Below are positions 23,001 through 35,300 of a stretch of 64,000 nt of DNA, in pieces; the first letter of the stretch is position 1; every line of letters begins with the position of its first letter. A program made the position numbers and the translations under genes. The notes below the pieces were generated by a model that did no database searches, was not told where the DNA came from, and worked only from the letters and a program-made list of their open reading frames with translations. The DNA is from Hippopus hippopus (Eukaryota; Mollusca; Bivalvia; Cardiida; Cardiidae), in the NCBI GenBank assembly GCA_946811185.2, contig OX328096.1:21765881-21829880 (forward strand), given 5' to 3'.

Positions 23001-23035
23001 TCTTCAGCATCAATTTCTTTTACGATATCACACAT
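14057..23035 (-). CDS. Uncharacterised conserved protein with HhH-like segment
   Basis: Five exons on the - strand: 23035-22902, 21869-21776, 19972-19813, 17653-17507 and 14208-14057, giving 228 aa with all phases in agreement. I recognise the family as a conserved uncharacterised eukaryotic protein but know no gene name. Visible parts: WYQNDLP (45-51), the signature MKWKLTRGKFRPRL (about 71-84, across the exon 2/3 junction), VLKAVGPATAS (119-129), which resembles the helix-hairpin-helix turn of HhH-GPD DNA glycosylases, a conserved SWTPHKVELTLWTY (183-196), and a basic end KKKKR (223-227) that could be a nuclear signal. The start is the first ATG in frame, 353 bp from the eIF3d start. A nuclear or DNA-linked role is an inference only. 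Confidence 0.88.
14321..14714 (+). repeat. 198-bp tandem duplication with a MITE end
   Basis: The segment from 14321 repeats at 14519 with few differences (GGATTATTATGG/GGATTATTATAA starts, shared ATACACCTAGGTGCAGTTAA). The first unit includes the first ~45 bases of a family B MITE, whose complete copy follows the second unit, so the duplication happened after that MITE had inserted. Intron 4 of the - strand gene. Confidence 0.85.
14680..14901 (+). repeat. MITE family B, forward copy
   Basis: CCCTTTATTACACAATCCCA left end, right end GGTAAAGAG before TTAA. The hairpin centre is changed to GCTGGTGACCTTC. Confidence 0.8.
14905..15895. other. Intron DNA with one dispersed repeat (family M)
   Basis: The segment 15478-15595 (TTTTCTATCCATCATAATCT, ATACAAGAATG-like, GAAATTGGTTA) recurs at 31848-31965, so it is a dispersed repeat of about 115 bp. 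The remainder is unassigned. Confidence 0.5.
15896..16108 (-). repeat. S3 SINE (tRNA-headed)
   Basis: On the - strand it starts GGGGTCCTGCATGGCTCAGT (box A-like TGGCTCAGTGG), with box B-like GGTTTGAGCCC, then the AAGTGTC/GACACTCCC body and a tail related to AATAATGTTGAAAG. A second copy is at 46207-46440. Confidence 0.7.
16456..16675 (+). repeat. MITE family B, forward copy
   Basis: Perfect central hairpin, arms about 16517-16567, around GCTGGTAACCAGC. The right end is TGTGGTAAAGA. Confidence 0.85.
16943..17472 (+). repeat. Two adjacent family A MITEs
   Basis: Copy one is 16943-17200, degraded. Copy two is 17211-17472, with intact CAGGTCAGCCTGCGCGGACT palindrome and a right end CAGAGCATGGCTC. 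They are 10 bases apart and end 35 bases from exon 4 of the - strand gene. Confidence 0.85.
17749..17952 (-). repeat. Family A MITE, truncated
   Basis: Reverse copy with CAGCCTGCACAGTCTGCACA. It is cut off where family C sequence begins. Confidence 0.7.
17955..19118 (+). mobile_element. Tandem-repeat element family C, 5'-truncated
   Basis: Degenerate 145-bp units run to a terminal hairpin AGCTCACCTTGAGCACTTTG...CAGGTAAGTTAAA at about 19085-19120. The TTCG tip has decayed to TTTG, consistent with CpG loss. The ACAAGAG start is absent. Intron 3 of the - strand gene. Confidence 0.7.
19325..19628 (+). pseudogene. Mariner transposase relic, C-terminal half
   Basis: In shifting frames the sequence gives LFHKDNAHVHKF (the second catalytic Asp region of mariner transposases), then LPDLASSDFRLFPKLKK (third catalytic Asp region) and HAVEDFLHGQEKALKYCL, ending GDYVEK and a stop at 19622-19624. 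The spacing between the two Asp motifs fits DD34D within the limits of the frameshifts. No intact frame spans it. Intron 3 of the uncharacterised gene, opposite strand. Confidence 0.75.
20128..20348 (+). repeat. MITE family B, forward copy
   Basis: TTAA at 20124-20127 and again after GGTAAACAG on the right. Perfect central hairpin. Intron 2 of the - strand gene. Confidence 0.88.
20414..21314 (+). mobile_element. Tandem-repeat element family C (complete ends)
   Basis: Starts ACAAGAGGGCCATGATGGCC, has GTCGCTCAGCTGAG near the 5' end, about five 145-bp units, a GACGGATGCCTGACGCCGGA patch and the terminal hairpin 21278-21313 (GCTCACC...GGTGAGC) followed by TAAAG. TTCG has decayed to TTTG at the tip. 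Confidence 0.8.
21880..22901. other. Intron 1 of the - strand gene, nothing recognised
   Basis: AT-rich. Neither strand gave a recognisable protein motif or named repeat. Confidence 0.5.
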
Positions 23036-23388
23036 TGTGACTTTCGCCCGCGAAATTCTAGTAGTCCGAAAAATGCTGGTATCCGGATTTGCTTTTTTTT
23101 TTATATTGCCTCCAATTGGTAAAAGGGCTTAAATTATATACTAGACTACAAATATCTACCTTAGTGATTGCTTATCGACTACGGGCGAAAAGTATAGTAG
23201 GAAAGGCTCTACGTTACATAGGTTTACACCGACCAAATTCAAGTTTTATTATGATTTGTACGAAAATATGATGGAACGAATTTCAACTGACGGCAGGACG
23301 TCAGGTAACCAGTCTCAAAACTCTACCGGTTCCGTCCACCATTTTCGTGCACGTTACCTTCTCGAAATTATTTGTCAATTTTTTAAAA
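23036..23388. promoter_or_regulatory. Shared head-to-head promoter region
   Basis: 353 bp separate the start codons of the - strand uncharacterised gene and eIF3d. The position implies a bidirectional promoter with both 5' UTRs inside it. A pyrimidine-rich TACCTTCTCG precedes the eIF3d ATG by about 30 bases. No clear TATA box was identified. Transcription start sites are not known. Confidence 0.55.
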
Positions 23389-26300
23389 ATGGCCCATTTC
23401 GAACCTCCTGCAATTCAGGAAAATGAAAATGGTTGGGGACCTTGTTCTGTACCAGAAAAATACAGAGATATGCCATACCAGCCTTTTGCTAAAGGAGATA
23501 GGCTTGGAAAGGTGAACAATATGTTGGTAACAAGATAATTCGCCCCGAAGACGTTTCACCCCTGGTTGATCCCCCACCCCATCAGTTATTTCGCCCCTAT
23601 TTTTCACCCTTAGTCGGTCCGCCCTCAAACCTTTGTCGTTTGGCCTAAAACATTTCCTCACTAGTCGTTTTGCCCTCAAACCATAGCAGCGAGAGAGCAC
23701 CTTGAGAGAATAATGGTTTATTCAATGTACTTTGAATGACAATGTCAATTACGAATTTTGACTTTAAATGACAATGTAAATTTTGAATTATGACAACAAT
23801 TTTCAACATTAAGGAAAAGGAAAACAGAAAGGAAAAACAAGAATTAGAAATGTTTCTGTTTACCGATGCCTGCGTCCTTTGTAGTCTTTTTATTAAAATA
23901 AACTGAAGTATTATGTGTTTCGATCCAGACCATTGATCACAAGTGATTTTGTAATTACTTAGTCTTACCGCAATAAAATTCTGTTATTTGGTTTGAGTCA
24001 TTAATCGCATGATGTTCATGCAATCAAGCGATTAATGGTGGTGTGAAAACACTTGCTCAATGCAAAATTAAAGGTCTTTAGTTATCTCATTACCACCTTT
24101 ACATGTAAGTGTTTTAAGTTTGTCAATTGATTCTTTAATGGTGTCCATGAGCAACAGCTGAAAATAGTAGAATTGTCATAATTGGTTTATCTTGTTTCAA
24201 CTAAATCTTTTATTATAAATTGTATCTAATATGATAATAATTATGCCCCCCCCCCCTTCAACGAAGTGGGGGTATATTGCTTTGCTAATGTCGGTCGGTC
24301 GGTCGGTAGAATTACCTTGTCCGGATGATAACTAGACACAGAATTGACCTAGGTTCGTCAAATTTGGCACAGACATGCGTCTAGGAGTGTAGATGATCCC
24401 TCTTGATTTTGAGGTCAATCGGTCAAAGGTCAAGGTCACAGTGACCGTCAACATGTTGATATATAGACCAAACCTTGTCCGGATGATAACTAGACACAGA
24501 GTTGACCTAGGTTCGTCAAATTTGGCACAGACATTCGTCTTGGAGTGCAGATGATCCCTATTGATTTTGAGGTCAATCGGTCAAAGGTCAAGGTCACAGT
24601 GACCGTCAACATGTTGATATGTAGACCAAACCTTGTCCGGATGATAACTAGACACAGAATTGACCTAGGTTCGTCAAATTGGGCACAGACATGCATCTCA
24701 GAGTGTAGATGATCCCTATTGATTTTGAGGTCAATTGGTCAAAGGTCAAGGTCACAGTGACCGTCAACATGTTGATATATAGACCAAACCTTGTCCGGAT
24801 GATAACTGGACACAGAATTGACCTAGGTTCGTCAAATTTGGCACATACATGCGTCTCGGAGTGCAGATGATCCCTATTGATTTTGAGGTCAATCGGTCAA
24901 AGGTCAAGGTCACAGTGGCCTTCAACTTAATGATATTTAGACCTAACCTTGTCCGGATGATAACTAGACACAGAATTGACCTAGGTCCTTCAAATTCTTA
25001 CAGATATTCATCTTGGAGTGTAAATGATCCCTATCGATTTTAAGATTAATCCGTGCCGAAAAGAAAATCGATAACCCAGTCTGTATCGGCGACTGTTTAC
25101 AATCTAGTATGTATACACACGGCGATGTGTATAATTATGCGAACTGTTGACAGATTATCACGTTTAACAATTGAAGTGGGCTATAAATCAAAAAGATGAC
25201 GTCGATATTTCCCAATCAGTTCTTTTGAAATCAGTTTATGAAGTGTGCCACTTCCTGTATCAATGTGGCAGTAGAGGGGCATGACTGTTTTACAAACAGA
25301 TATCTTGTTATATTTTAAATACCCCACTTCATGCCAAAAAGGACGTTCTCACCATTGCTTTTGTAGTCAATGGTGAATTAGGGGTTTTCCACATAGAACT
25401 GTCTTGCTTGGTCTCTGGATCGCACGAAATAATCTAAGTTTCATCAGCCATAAAAATCGTACCAAGAACCTGTCACCATGTTCTCTGCACTGTTTCAGGA
25501 AAGCCTTACTGTCGGCGACTCGCTGTAGCTTTTGATGGCAGGTTGTAGACGGGGGGGCGCATACTTTTGTCATACACAATTCATGTAACTTACATGGCCC
25601 ATGTAAAAAGTTTTTGGGAAAAAAAAAAATCCCTACCTACACCATCTCAGACCGAAACCCTAAACACAGATATTTTTTTGATAGGCCTTATTGTGATTGA
25701 TACTTGCCAATGAAAAATAGTTATTTTGTGTGGTGATGTCGAGGTGCCCAGCTCAAGTCAACTGGACGTTGCTATTGTCACAATACATCACACGTTGCCT
25801 ATAACTTTGTTTATTAATTTCAGTTAAGCTATAGAATACGGTTATAGCTATCACTACTGAAAAAATCATTACAAAATATGAAAATATAAAAGAATGGAGG
25901 CACTTGTCCCAAAACTTCTCGAACATCCCACGTAACAACATGCCATCAAGGCCTAGTGTGAAGAATGTGCATCGGAACAGCCGTGCTGTACTGTAAATGT
26001 CTACAGAAATTCGCTCTACAATACATAGTAGAATCGGTTGATTCAGGAATCCTACCTCCGGAATCTCACTGCAGTAGCTTTTGTACAAGGTTGATGTGTC
26101 TGATGTTTATTCATAAGTATGCTAGAAAAAATATTTCTTTTTATATTTATACTTGGAATATGAAATTAAAACATCACCAGAATAGAAGCAGGAAGCCATT
26201 TTGAATCCGGTTAACACATTACTAGTCTAGGCCTAAATTGATAAGACAATGATTCTGCCTAATATTAATCATATCACCTTAAACATAAAAATGACAAACA

Positions 26301-29300
26301 TCAAACAAGATGGATAATGTTAGCCGAACACTTTGAATTATGATCACTTCACTTTAGTAATTTAGCAGGACAGAAGAGAACAGAACGTGCCAAGATACTT
26401 GGTTGTTTCAACGGTTCAGAGACCTACATCAAGCAATGTCTGATATGGGTCTACTTCTTTCGCAAATGAAGTGGATTAGCGTTCTCTTTTGTGTGTTTAT
26501 CAATCAAAGAAATGATAAATATAAGTGGTAATGTCTTATTGATAATTCTTTAGTCTAGATTGGCATACAGGTACAGGCCAGACACGTGAGTGTTCTGGTG
26601 ATTGTTCTCCACGTGAATCAATGATCAGTATATATTATCAAAATCATACTTCTCAACAATGAGTAATACTTTGATTAAGTGTGTTTTCTGTAGAAAAAAG
26701 AAAGAAAAATCCTGCATACTTATATCAGTTATCTGAACTCAATGATACAAATAGGGGTATTTTGGTGTTTCGGTGGTATTTTGGTGATTCGTCGGACCAC
26801 ATGGACGAGTATTCTATGATATCCCATTTGATGTCGTAAATTTTGTTGATTTAACGAAATATAAATGAAGCAATCTAAAAAAACTCATATGGGTAAAAGA
26901 GTTGAAATCTGATCATCTTTTCAAAAGAAATCCAATGTATTTTCTTTTTTTTTCCCCATAGATGTAAATACCTTGGGACACAGTAAGTGCTAGATAGGAA
27001 ACATTTTTTGATAGAGGCTGAATCTCTTGGACTCGGTGACAAAAGAGGAATATGCCAATACTTATTTTGTATAGTAGTAAGTAAATGTATTGTGGAAAAA
27101 ACGAGAAAATGCAGCTTACCAGTCCTGTTTCCATAATGTTTTCTATTTAGCCTTTTACCCTTGGGTCATTTAATATATAACCACGGGATTGTTTGACAAA
27201 CTTCTGATATATGTTAGCTGCTGTTGAAAGCAAATTCTGCAAATGGACCCTTTCAGCTAATTTTTTTACTTTTGTTTGACAGAATTGTATGTAGGCTTGG
27301 TAAAATGATTTTTGTGTCAAGTATTTCCCTGTTTCAAATTTCAGGTTTCAGATTGGACTGGGGCTACTTATCAGGATAAAAGACATCTAGGTAAGAGAAA
27401 ATACCAGGTATTATGCTATCACCCACCGACTCGTAGTTAAACCTGTACCAAACAAGCCTGTATTTACACCCTTGAGGAAAATAGCTTGTTAAATCTCAGT
27501 TGCTAAACCTTTACTGAAAAAATTTTAGTCAAGACCACTGTGAAAGCATTTGTTTGAGACAAAATGATAGCAACTCAAAAGATATGTTTAAGTCTACAAA
27601 GGTAGAAGGGGATGGGAAAGGGAGAAACTACTCGTTACTAGCCTTTTTTCCTTTTAGACAGTGTTTTCAGAAGTCTTCTTCCTCATGGTTGTAGTAACTA
27701 AAGTGAGATTGTTTGGTAAAGCATTAATAGATTTGGATTGTAATTAGCAAAGCAGTTTGATTTCCAGTGCTAGGGCATGGGAGTGTACTTTTTCAAGGTA
27801 TGGTTGAGCCCAGTACATTAGTTGGTAAAGTACAGCACTTGAAACCTGAGGCTCTCTAGTTTGACACCCCAGCTTGACGAATTTCCATCTGAGTAATGAT
27901 TGATAGTCATTGCAACAGGATTTGATCCTCTCTCACTGCTGAACATTTTTTTGACCATTGTTCATATGAGAAAGTAGCCATTGGCTTGGGAAGAATACTT
28001 TTTGAAGCACTGGTAAAAGAAACTCTAAGAAAGCATGGATATATGCTCTGGCCACCACAATAATGTTGAAAACTGTTAAACAGCAAGCAAAAAATCTTAC
28101 CAATCATGAAATGAAGGGAACTGTACATCATGTAGTATTTTTATTGCTAGGTAACTTTGTTAGACACCCAACAATAAACAAACATATGAGCCATGCTCTG
28201 GCAAAAGGGGGCTTAATGTATCACCGTGATGCATGATACCAAGCAAGTCATCACATAATCAGAGATCCATAAAGTCCATTTTTGTCCAACAACCGACTGA
28301 ATCATGAGGTAAAATTGTCCTTTGACATACAGAAAATTGACTGATAGCGAAAAGTTTCGGCCCAGGTCAGCCTGCGCGGACTGCGCAGGCTGACCTGGGT
28401 CGATACTTTTCGCAGATGCATTAAGCCCCCTTTTCACAGAGCATGGCTCATATAGAATGGTTGATCATTTTCATTTGTAAGCTCTATCCTTTTAAAAGGA
28501 AAGTACACCTCAGCATTTGGAAGTGGTGGGAGTCAATATGCATACTACCATGAGGAGGACGAGAGCAGTTTTCAACTTGTTGACACACAGAAAATGCAGA
28601 AACCTGTCTATCAGCGCAACCGTAGGATGTTTCAGGTAACTTACCCATGTAGTCAGTCAAGAATGGCAGACAGAAGCCCCTAAGAACATCAGTCCCCTAA
28701 AATTTACATGGCAGACAATAGCCCCTCAGCTATTAGTCCCCATCTTGGGGCTAATACCTGGAGGGGTTTTCGTTTGTTTGTATTGGAGTTTTATGCCATT
28801 TTAACAGCCTAGGTCATGGGGGTCAGTGATGCACCCATGTGTTTCCTGGCTTTCTCACACCAGTACTGACACAGTTTTCTTTCCAAAGCTACTGACTACT
28901 TTTCTCACATGCATCAAAGGTGAGAGGCGAAAAATCGCCGGAAAGAAAGTTCGCTGCAACAGGATTTCGAACCTGCAACCACCAGCTCACGAGTCGGGTA
29001 TGCTAACCACTGAGCTACCCCGCCAGGAGGGATTTTTGTCCATTTACCATAGTCCCACAATATAAATGCAACTATTCCATAATAACTCTATATCAGATGA
29101 GTAAAATTCAGACCCATCCAGATTGAAAGCATTTGAAAGCGACAACTCAAATTTAGTTCAAATGATGTTATTTATGTTTCACATTGTTGGAACCGGAAAC
29201 AATCCTGGTTTACAGGGTTATCTCCTTTTCCAAAGATGCCTCCAAAATCCTACTCTGATCATAAAAGCATAGGGCTTGTCTGTTAAAGTGCAAATGCTTT

Positions 29301-32300
29301 CAAAATCCTTTTTCCCCTAGGGTAGTCAAAGCACAGGTTTGTCTGTTAAAGTGCTAATTCATTACCGTTTGAATGAACTTAGCAGACAACATTGAATCAT
29401 GAATGTGTCTTTAGAGCTTAGAAAACTTCTGGGTCCATGTTCATCAACCATTCTTAAGAGTATTCTTTGTCTTATTCTCCATGATTTTCTAAATTTGAAA
29501 GTAACACAACTTCAGATTGGCTAAACCAAGTTGTGTTGCTTTCTAATTTAGAAAATTCTGGAGAATAAGACTGAGAATGTTCTTAAGGATGGTTGGTGAA
29601 TACGGATCCTGGTGGTATTATTAGCTCACCTGAGCACGAAGTGCTCAAGGTGAGCTTTTGTGGTCGTGCGACGTCTGTTGTCAACTTTTACCTTGTGTAC
29701 GCTCTAGAGGACACATTTTCAGTCAGATACTCATGAAACTTGGTCAGAATGTTTGCCTTGATGATATCTCAGACGAGTTCGAAAAGGGATTGTGTCAGGT
29801 CAAAAACTAGGTCACTAGGTCAGATCTTAGAAAAACCTTGTGTACGCTCTAGAGGCCACATTTTCAGTCCAATACTCTTGAAACTTGGTCAGAATGTTTG
29901 CCTTGATGGTATCTCAAACAAGTTTAAAAATGGGTCATGTTGGGTCAAAAACTAGGTCACTAGGTCATATCTTAGAAAAACCTTGTGTACGCTCTTAGAG
30001 GCCACATTTTCAGTCCTATACTCTTGAAAGTTAGTCAGAATCTTTTTCTTGATGATATCTCGGAAGAGTTTGAAAATGGATCATTTCAGGTCAAAAACTG
30101 GGTCACTGTGACCAATCTTTAAAAAAACTTTTGTATGCTCTAGAGGCCACATTTTCAGTCCAATAGTCTTGAAAGTTGGTCAGAATGTTTTTCTTGATAA
30201 CATCTCGGACAAGTTCGAAAATGGGTCGTGTCGGGTCAAAAACTAGGTCACTTGGTCATATCTTAGAAAAACCTTGTGTACACTCTAGAGGCCACATTTT
30301 CAGTCCAATACTCCTGAAAGTTAGTCAGAATCTTTATCTTGATGATATCTCGGACGAGTACAAAAATGGGTCAGGTTAGGTGAAAAACTAGGTCACTAGG
30401 TCAAATCTTAGAAAAACCTTGTGTACAATCTAGAGGCCACAATTTAAGTTCAATACTCATGAAACTTGGTCAAGATGTTTGTCTTGATGACATCTTGGAT
30501 GTACAAGTTAGAGGCCAAATTTTCAGTCCAATAATTATGAATGCTTGTTAGAATGTTTGTCATAATATCTCAAAAGAGATTTGAAATGGATCATGTTTGT
30601 TCAAAAGGCTCAGGTGAGCGACTTCAGGGCCATCATGGCCCTCTTGTTTTTAATCACAATGTTTTCAAAACTGATTTTCTACAAGACAAAGAAAATTATC
30701 TTAGGAGGTTAGCGTTTTAACTCTTTACCAAATGACAAATTTTTGGAATTGTCCAAATTCAAAGCATTTATGGACCACATATCAAATGTGAATCACATTG
30801 GCAGACTTAACTTCAAAAGGGTAGAAAACATAGTGGGAAAAGGAGAAAATGCTTGTTACCGGCATTTTCTTCTTTTTGTACAATATTTTTAAAAGACGTC
30901 TTTTTCGAGCCCATCGAAAGTTTGGATTGTTTGGTAAAGGGATAATAAAGTGAGAGATGAGAGAGATTATTCTTGCTTTCAAGGAATGACATTTTTATAT
31001 TTCCCTAGGTTGCGGGTTAGGGGTGTTTCAATTTCCTCTTAATTTTACTAGATTTGAACTGAAAATGGCTAAGAAATGAAGCCATGTTATGTGCTCCTTC
31101 AGTATTCAAATGGATCAGTCTAACAGTCTAACAGGTGCAAATTAAAGAAATAAAAAGATTGAAAACACTGGTCATGTGAAAGGCTACATTACCTATCAAA
31201 CTTGAATTTCCTTCATTACTAATAAGTTAATGGTTACTGTATTTAGTTACAGTTCTGTACAGTTTAGTATGTTTCATTTGTCTAGTGGTCTAAATGTTCC
31301 GAGTGGATTTCAACATGGTTATGTGAATTCTCGGTTTAGAATGATAGCTATGGTTATTGAGTACAACATGTATCAAAAGTTTTAAATAAATTTTGTATTA
31401 AAACAATTCTTAATTTAGAATAAACAGAGACGGGAAAGAGAGCGTAAACAACAACAGCAGCAAGCTACCAATATGCAAGTGTTGTCCAAAACACAGAAAA
31501 GCAGAGAAAGGTAATGGTTGTTGTCATTTTCACTACAATGTTTCATACTAGATTTTCCATCATATCAAAAAGGAGATGCTAACTTGAAGTGAGTCATGTC
31601 TAGATTTTATTTGTTAGACAATTTTTTTTAAAGAAAACTGATGGATTTGACTGCAAATATTCATCCTTACAGCTAGAGAGTAAAAAATGCTGTTAAAACT
31701 TGAAAGTATGTAGAATGGTTCAGCTGTGTAAATATAGATAAATTACCAATTTATATGGTGTTAAGGGATAGAAAAGCACAAAGGATTTGTCCTCATTTAA
31801 AACAGGAAACGACAACAGTGATTGCTTTGAAGGCGTCCAAAACATGAAATGCATTTTCTATCCATCGTAATCTGTGCAATCTTGCAGCCATCAGGGACAA
31901 CATTTGACATGAAGATACAAGAATGGTTATAGTTTAATGAAATAAGGATGAAATTGGTTAAAAACTGGCTGAAAACTGCCTGAAAACGAGTATTGATGTA
32001 TCTTTGAATGTCATCAAAATTAGAATGTGTAAATGAAATAAGTTAGAGAAAAAGAGATAACCATCAATATGTAAACCTGCTTTTATTTGTAACAGAGATA
32101 GGCAGAGGTTGCTGAGGAAATGGCAGAAACAGTTTGGTCGTCAGTTACAGGAAAACAGGCAAAAGGTACCTATTTAGTCTTATTTCAGTTTTACCTTTTC
32201 TCCCACTGTAGTAGATATTGGTAGATGTCTTTGGAAAACAATGTGACAAATTAAGATAAAAAGCAATGAGTTAAGTCCTTTTGTCAGTATGTTTGCTTGA

Positions 32301-35300
32301 CTGACTGTCTCTTGATTCATGGTCTGTATAGTGTTAACTTTTTATCTCTTAACCAAGCCACAGAATTTAAGACTTGTCCACTTGGAAAGTTTTTGGGGAC
32401 AACAAATTAAATGTGGCTGGATTGATGAAATTTGTCCTAAAAAGGGTAGAAATATTAGTGGGAAAAGAAAAAAATGCTTCTTGCAGTATTTTCTCCTTTT
32501 CTGAAAATGTTGTCAAAGGCCTTTAGGGCTGTTAAAACGAGATTGTTTGGTAAAGGGTTGATTTAAAATAAAGCAATAGGATTTAACCCCATGAATGTAG
32601 AAGGCAATTTAAGCCATTGATTTATTACTCTCTGACACAATTTTCAGCTAAAGCCTATGAAAGTACCTCAAGGTTTAAAGGATTCTGATTTCTGTAATCT
32701 CACCAAACTTAAAAAATGATTTATCACTAAATTAAGTATTAAAGGCAATAGCTGGCAAATCATCAGTGAAGAAAGACAAAAGTCTTTTCAGTGGTATTTC
32801 CTTAATGGGTTATGTAGCTTCTTAACCCTTTACCACACAATGCCGACTTTTAACGACCCTGAGGAAGAAGCCTTTTGAAAACATAGTGGGAAAAGGAGAA
32901 AATGCTGGTAACCAGCATTTTCTCCTTTTCCCACAATATTTTCTACCCCATCAAAGACATAATTCATCATTTGTGTCACATTTAAATTGTCATCTAAAAT
33001 GACTTCCAATTTGGATGAGTCTGTATTTTTCTCATGTGGTAAAGAGTTAAGGTATTTTTAGCTTTTGTGACAGAGTTTTGCTAAGACCTATGGTAATGTT
33101 GTATGATCTATAACACGCATCAATTACGAGGATTCGTGTTCAAATCAGTATGGTGAGATCATATCTGATGTAATAAAAAGGCAAAGTTACTGATTGCAAG
33201 ATGACCATCCTTTTATTTGATCTCCCAAAATTGAATTTCTTACTGAATGTAACCACACAGTTTACATGATTGCAAAGAAAAATATAATATACATACTCTG
33301 GCAAAAGGGGACTTAATCCATCTTGGGGATGCATACCAATCAAGCTGTCACGTAATTATAGATCCATAGTAGCCATTTTTTGTAACAACCAAGTTAACCT
33401 CGAGGTAGACTGGTCCTTGGACATGCAGAAAATAGACCGATAGCAAAAGGTATTGGCCAAGGTCAGCCTGCAGGCTGACCTGGGTCAATACGTTTTGCCG
33501 ATTGTTAAGCCCCCTTTTCCCAAAGCATGGCTTATATAGTTGTAGTTATGCAAGTTTTAAAAGAAATTTTGATTCACGGGATAAAAATTAAAGCGTTCTT
33601 TCTGAAAGTTCAATTGCCTTTTATATCTTCACATGTATATTTTATAGACACCACTGAAGAATCGTGATGCTTCTGTGCAAGTGCGTGACACCTGGGAGGT
33701 GGTAGAGGAACTGGATTTTGCCAGAATGTCAAAACTACAGCTTCCTGATATTGGAGATGGAAAGGATTTGTATGTTAAAAATCAATTCATTAATTATAAA
33801 CCCCTGTATATGCTGAACCCAGTTTTAACTGATGCTGACAGTTTAGCTCAAGATCAGACTGCTGTATACTGTCAGCTTTGTTGGGTATATTCTAAAAATT
33901 GGAGCTTTAAAATTTCAAAATCTGCACCATTAGCACTAATAATGTCCATTTTGTTTATTTAAAACTCTAAGGGTTAATTCTAATCCTGCTGATTTTAACA
34001 GTGTACATGTTTTTGTTTAGTGCTTAGACCAAGATTAGCCTGCATATATGTGTATGTATGTGCATCTACACTCTGCACTTCTCTGTAAATTGCTGTCATT
34101 CAGTCACCAGCAAATGACTGTGAACTTTGTGAAATCTGCATAATTATGAGATACTCAACTATATAAATTTGGTATGTTTGGCTTTTTACCAAACTACAAA
34201 ATAATAGATTTGTCCAAATTGAAAACATTTGAAGACAACAAATTAAATGTTTCTCAAATGACTGGATTTTTCTATGAAAGGTCACAAAACATTGTGGGAA
34301 AAGGAGAAAATGCTGGTTACCAGCATTTTCTTCTTTTCCCACAATGTTGTCAAATGCCTTCTATGTCAGGACTGTTAAGACTTAAGATTTAGTAGTAAAG
34401 AGTCAACATTAAAAGAAACAGGGCCTCAGGGAAAACCCTGGCATTTGATTTTCCAAGCTTTCTCAGTTAAAACGTTAACATGTGATGGTAGACCACCAAG
34501 TATGTGCTTATCAAAGTTTGTTCTTTTTATAACAATCTATGCTTGTCTGAGTCATGAAGCAGGACATTTACTTGAAAGAATGAATAACCATTGTTAATGA
34601 TTATATTTAATTCAAGTAAGTAGTAACTGACTTCATGTGTTTAAACAGAATGATGTGTGGAAGTATGGAGTACTATGACAAAACTTATGATCGTGTCTCC
34701 ACTAAAAATGAAAGACCACTAAAGAGAATTAACAGGATTTTCCACAAAGTGACGACAACAGATGATCCCATTATCCGACAGGTACTGTCTAAGACAGAGT
34801 TTCAGATATGGTGATTTTCAAATTTTAAAACAATATTTTGTCACTATCCCATATCTTGTTCCCACAACATGGGTTTCAATAATGCATCTACAAGATAGTA
34901 CTCTTTAAAATCCCAAAATGATCTTTCTGTACCTCTGGCTTCACTAACCATTCATAAAAACATTCCTCAACTTTTTCTCGGGAATTTTCTTAATTTGAAA
35001 GGAACATAACTTCTGATTGGCATAACCAAACTGGTTAGTTAATTAGAAGTTGTTTCACTTCCTGAATCTAGAACTAGACTTAGAATAAAATTAGGAATGG
35101 TTGGTGAATACAGACCCAGGGTTGCAGAATATATTTGAGCCATGCTCTGGCATGCTCATACCAAGCAAGACATCACATACTTATGGATCCATATTAATAG
35201 CCACTTTTTGAACAGCTGACTTAATCATGAGCTAGACTGGTCCTTGGACATACATAAAATTGACCTGTAGCGAAAAGTTTCGGCCTAGGTCAGCTTGCGC

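Noticed and set aside
25753..26088. 111-aa ORF on the - strand with a strong hydrophobic segment
   Set aside because: The segment resembles a membrane helix of a channel N-terminus, but no family motif could be confirmed, no splice partners were found, and it lies inside eIF3d intron 1.
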